From the NCBI RefSeq assembly GCF_000373905.1, contig NZ_KB892705.1:434001-498000 (forward strand): a stretch of 64,000 nt of DNA, in the 5' to 3' direction. The stretch comes from Mycobacterium sp. 155 (lineage in GTDB: Bacteria > Actinomycetota > Actinomycetes > Mycobacteriales > Mycobacteriaceae). Shown here piece after piece: positions 63,642 to 64,000 of the stretch. Below the pieces are notes generated by a model. It searched no databases. It was not told the DNA's origin and worked only from the letters and a program-made list of their open reading frames with translations. Each line of letters begins with the position of its first letter. Within the stretch, counting starts at the first letter, position 1. The position numbers and the translations under genes are program-made.

Positions 63642-64000
63642 GGCAGGCTGTGCAGTCCGGCGGCGACCCGCTCACGCGCGGCGGCGAGTTCGCCGGCAGG
63701 AGTCGTGTCGGACACCGGGTCGCCACCGGTCACCAACGGGACGGTGAGCGTGCGTGCGGTGAGCCCGTTCGGGGCGGGAGGGGCCTGTCCGCAGGGATAG
63801 ACCACCTCTTCCACGATTGTTCCGGAGGCCTTGGCCAGGCGCAGTGCCTGTTTGCGCCCGCCGTGCGATTCTTTATGGCTGCTGCGCTTGGCCACGGGGA
63901 TGCCATCCACCTCGACGAGCTTGTAGACCATGCTGGCGGTCGGTGCCCCCGAACCGGTCACCACCGAGGTGCCGACGCCGTAGCTGTCGACGGGTTCGGC
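63554..64000 (-). CDS. pncB: Nicotinate phosphoribosyltransferase (N-terminus outside the window)
   Basis: The visible 148 residues are the C-terminal part of PncB, which makes nicotinate mononucleotide in NAD salvage. They contain VDSYGVGTSVVTGSGAPTA, a phosphate-binding segment of the family, and VYKLVEVDGIPVAKRSSHKE with the tail GRKQALRLAKASG. The frame is open at the right edge, so this is partial. It is followed by dinG, whose Shine-Dalgarno overlaps the pncB stop, the same pair as Rv1330c-Rv1329c. Confidence 0.92.
   Translation of the reverse strand, partial: AEPVDSYGVGTSVVTGSGAPTASMVYKLVEVDGIPVAKRSSHKESHGGRKQALRLAKASGTIVEEVVYPCGQAPPAPNGLTARTLTVPLVTGGDPVSDTTPAGELAAARERVAAGLHSLPWDGLKLSRGEPAIGTRLVLPAAPSARDR

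Overview
This is a high-GC actinobacterial chromosome segment from a rapidly growing mycobacterium (Mycolicibacterium type). Three things support this. The gene order matches, from memory, the Mycobacterium tuberculosis block Rv1285 to Rv1330c. The ATP synthase has mycobacterial hallmarks: a fused b-delta subunit, a C-terminal extension on alpha and an extra loop in gamma. The 16S rRNA has the short helix 18 of fast growers. I cannot name the species from the sequence alone.

Layout. 1-2758: a YkcC/YkcB-like pair of envelope glycosyltransferases, the first cut by the window edge. 2770-7667: sulfate activation and its companions (cysD, cysNC, cysQ), an isochorismatase-fold hydrolase and an Rrf2 regulator. 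7676-14925: a variable stretch absent from the M. tuberculosis order. It holds a VOC protein, an apparent fusion of a sensor kinase N-terminus to a response regulator C-terminus with its partner gene, an MFS transporter, a GlcNAc-transferase-like gene preceded by a frameshifted small gene, a PadR regulator divergent from an F420-type oxidoreductase and a SnoaL-like protein, and a small secreted protein. 15023-28271: tRNA-Arg(CCG), argS, then lysA-hom-thrC-thrB (aspartate-family amino acids), rho, rpmE, prfA, prmC, sua5 and wecA. 28527-36962: the complete ATP synthase operon atpI-like/B/E/F/FH/A/G/D/C plus a DUF2550 gene. 36956-44592: pduO, murA and an rrn operon (16S-23S-5S, no spacer tRNA) with tandem promoters and a strong terminator. 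44617-49344: DNA repair (ogt, ada-alkA, nucS) around a membrane adenylate cyclase. 49348-52112: methylmalonyl-CoA epimerase, an acetyl-CoA acetyltransferase and a cysteine-less thioredoxin-fold protein. 52109-59192: alpha-glucan metabolism (glgE-glgB divergent from glgP). 59189-64000: a Vgb-like lyase, a lipoprotein zinc peptidase, dinG and the 3' part of pncB.

Most of the window is conserved housekeeping sequence. The points most worth a second look are the kinase-regulator fusion (8785-9441), the frameshifted small gene before the GlcNAc-transferase (12099-12270), the Vgb-like lyase tucked behind glgP, the lack of a usable canonical start at the expected place for dinG, and a small intergenic repeat flanked by a 12-bp duplication. 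Many starts have a TANNNT box 6-8 nt upstream, which points to leaderless transcription.
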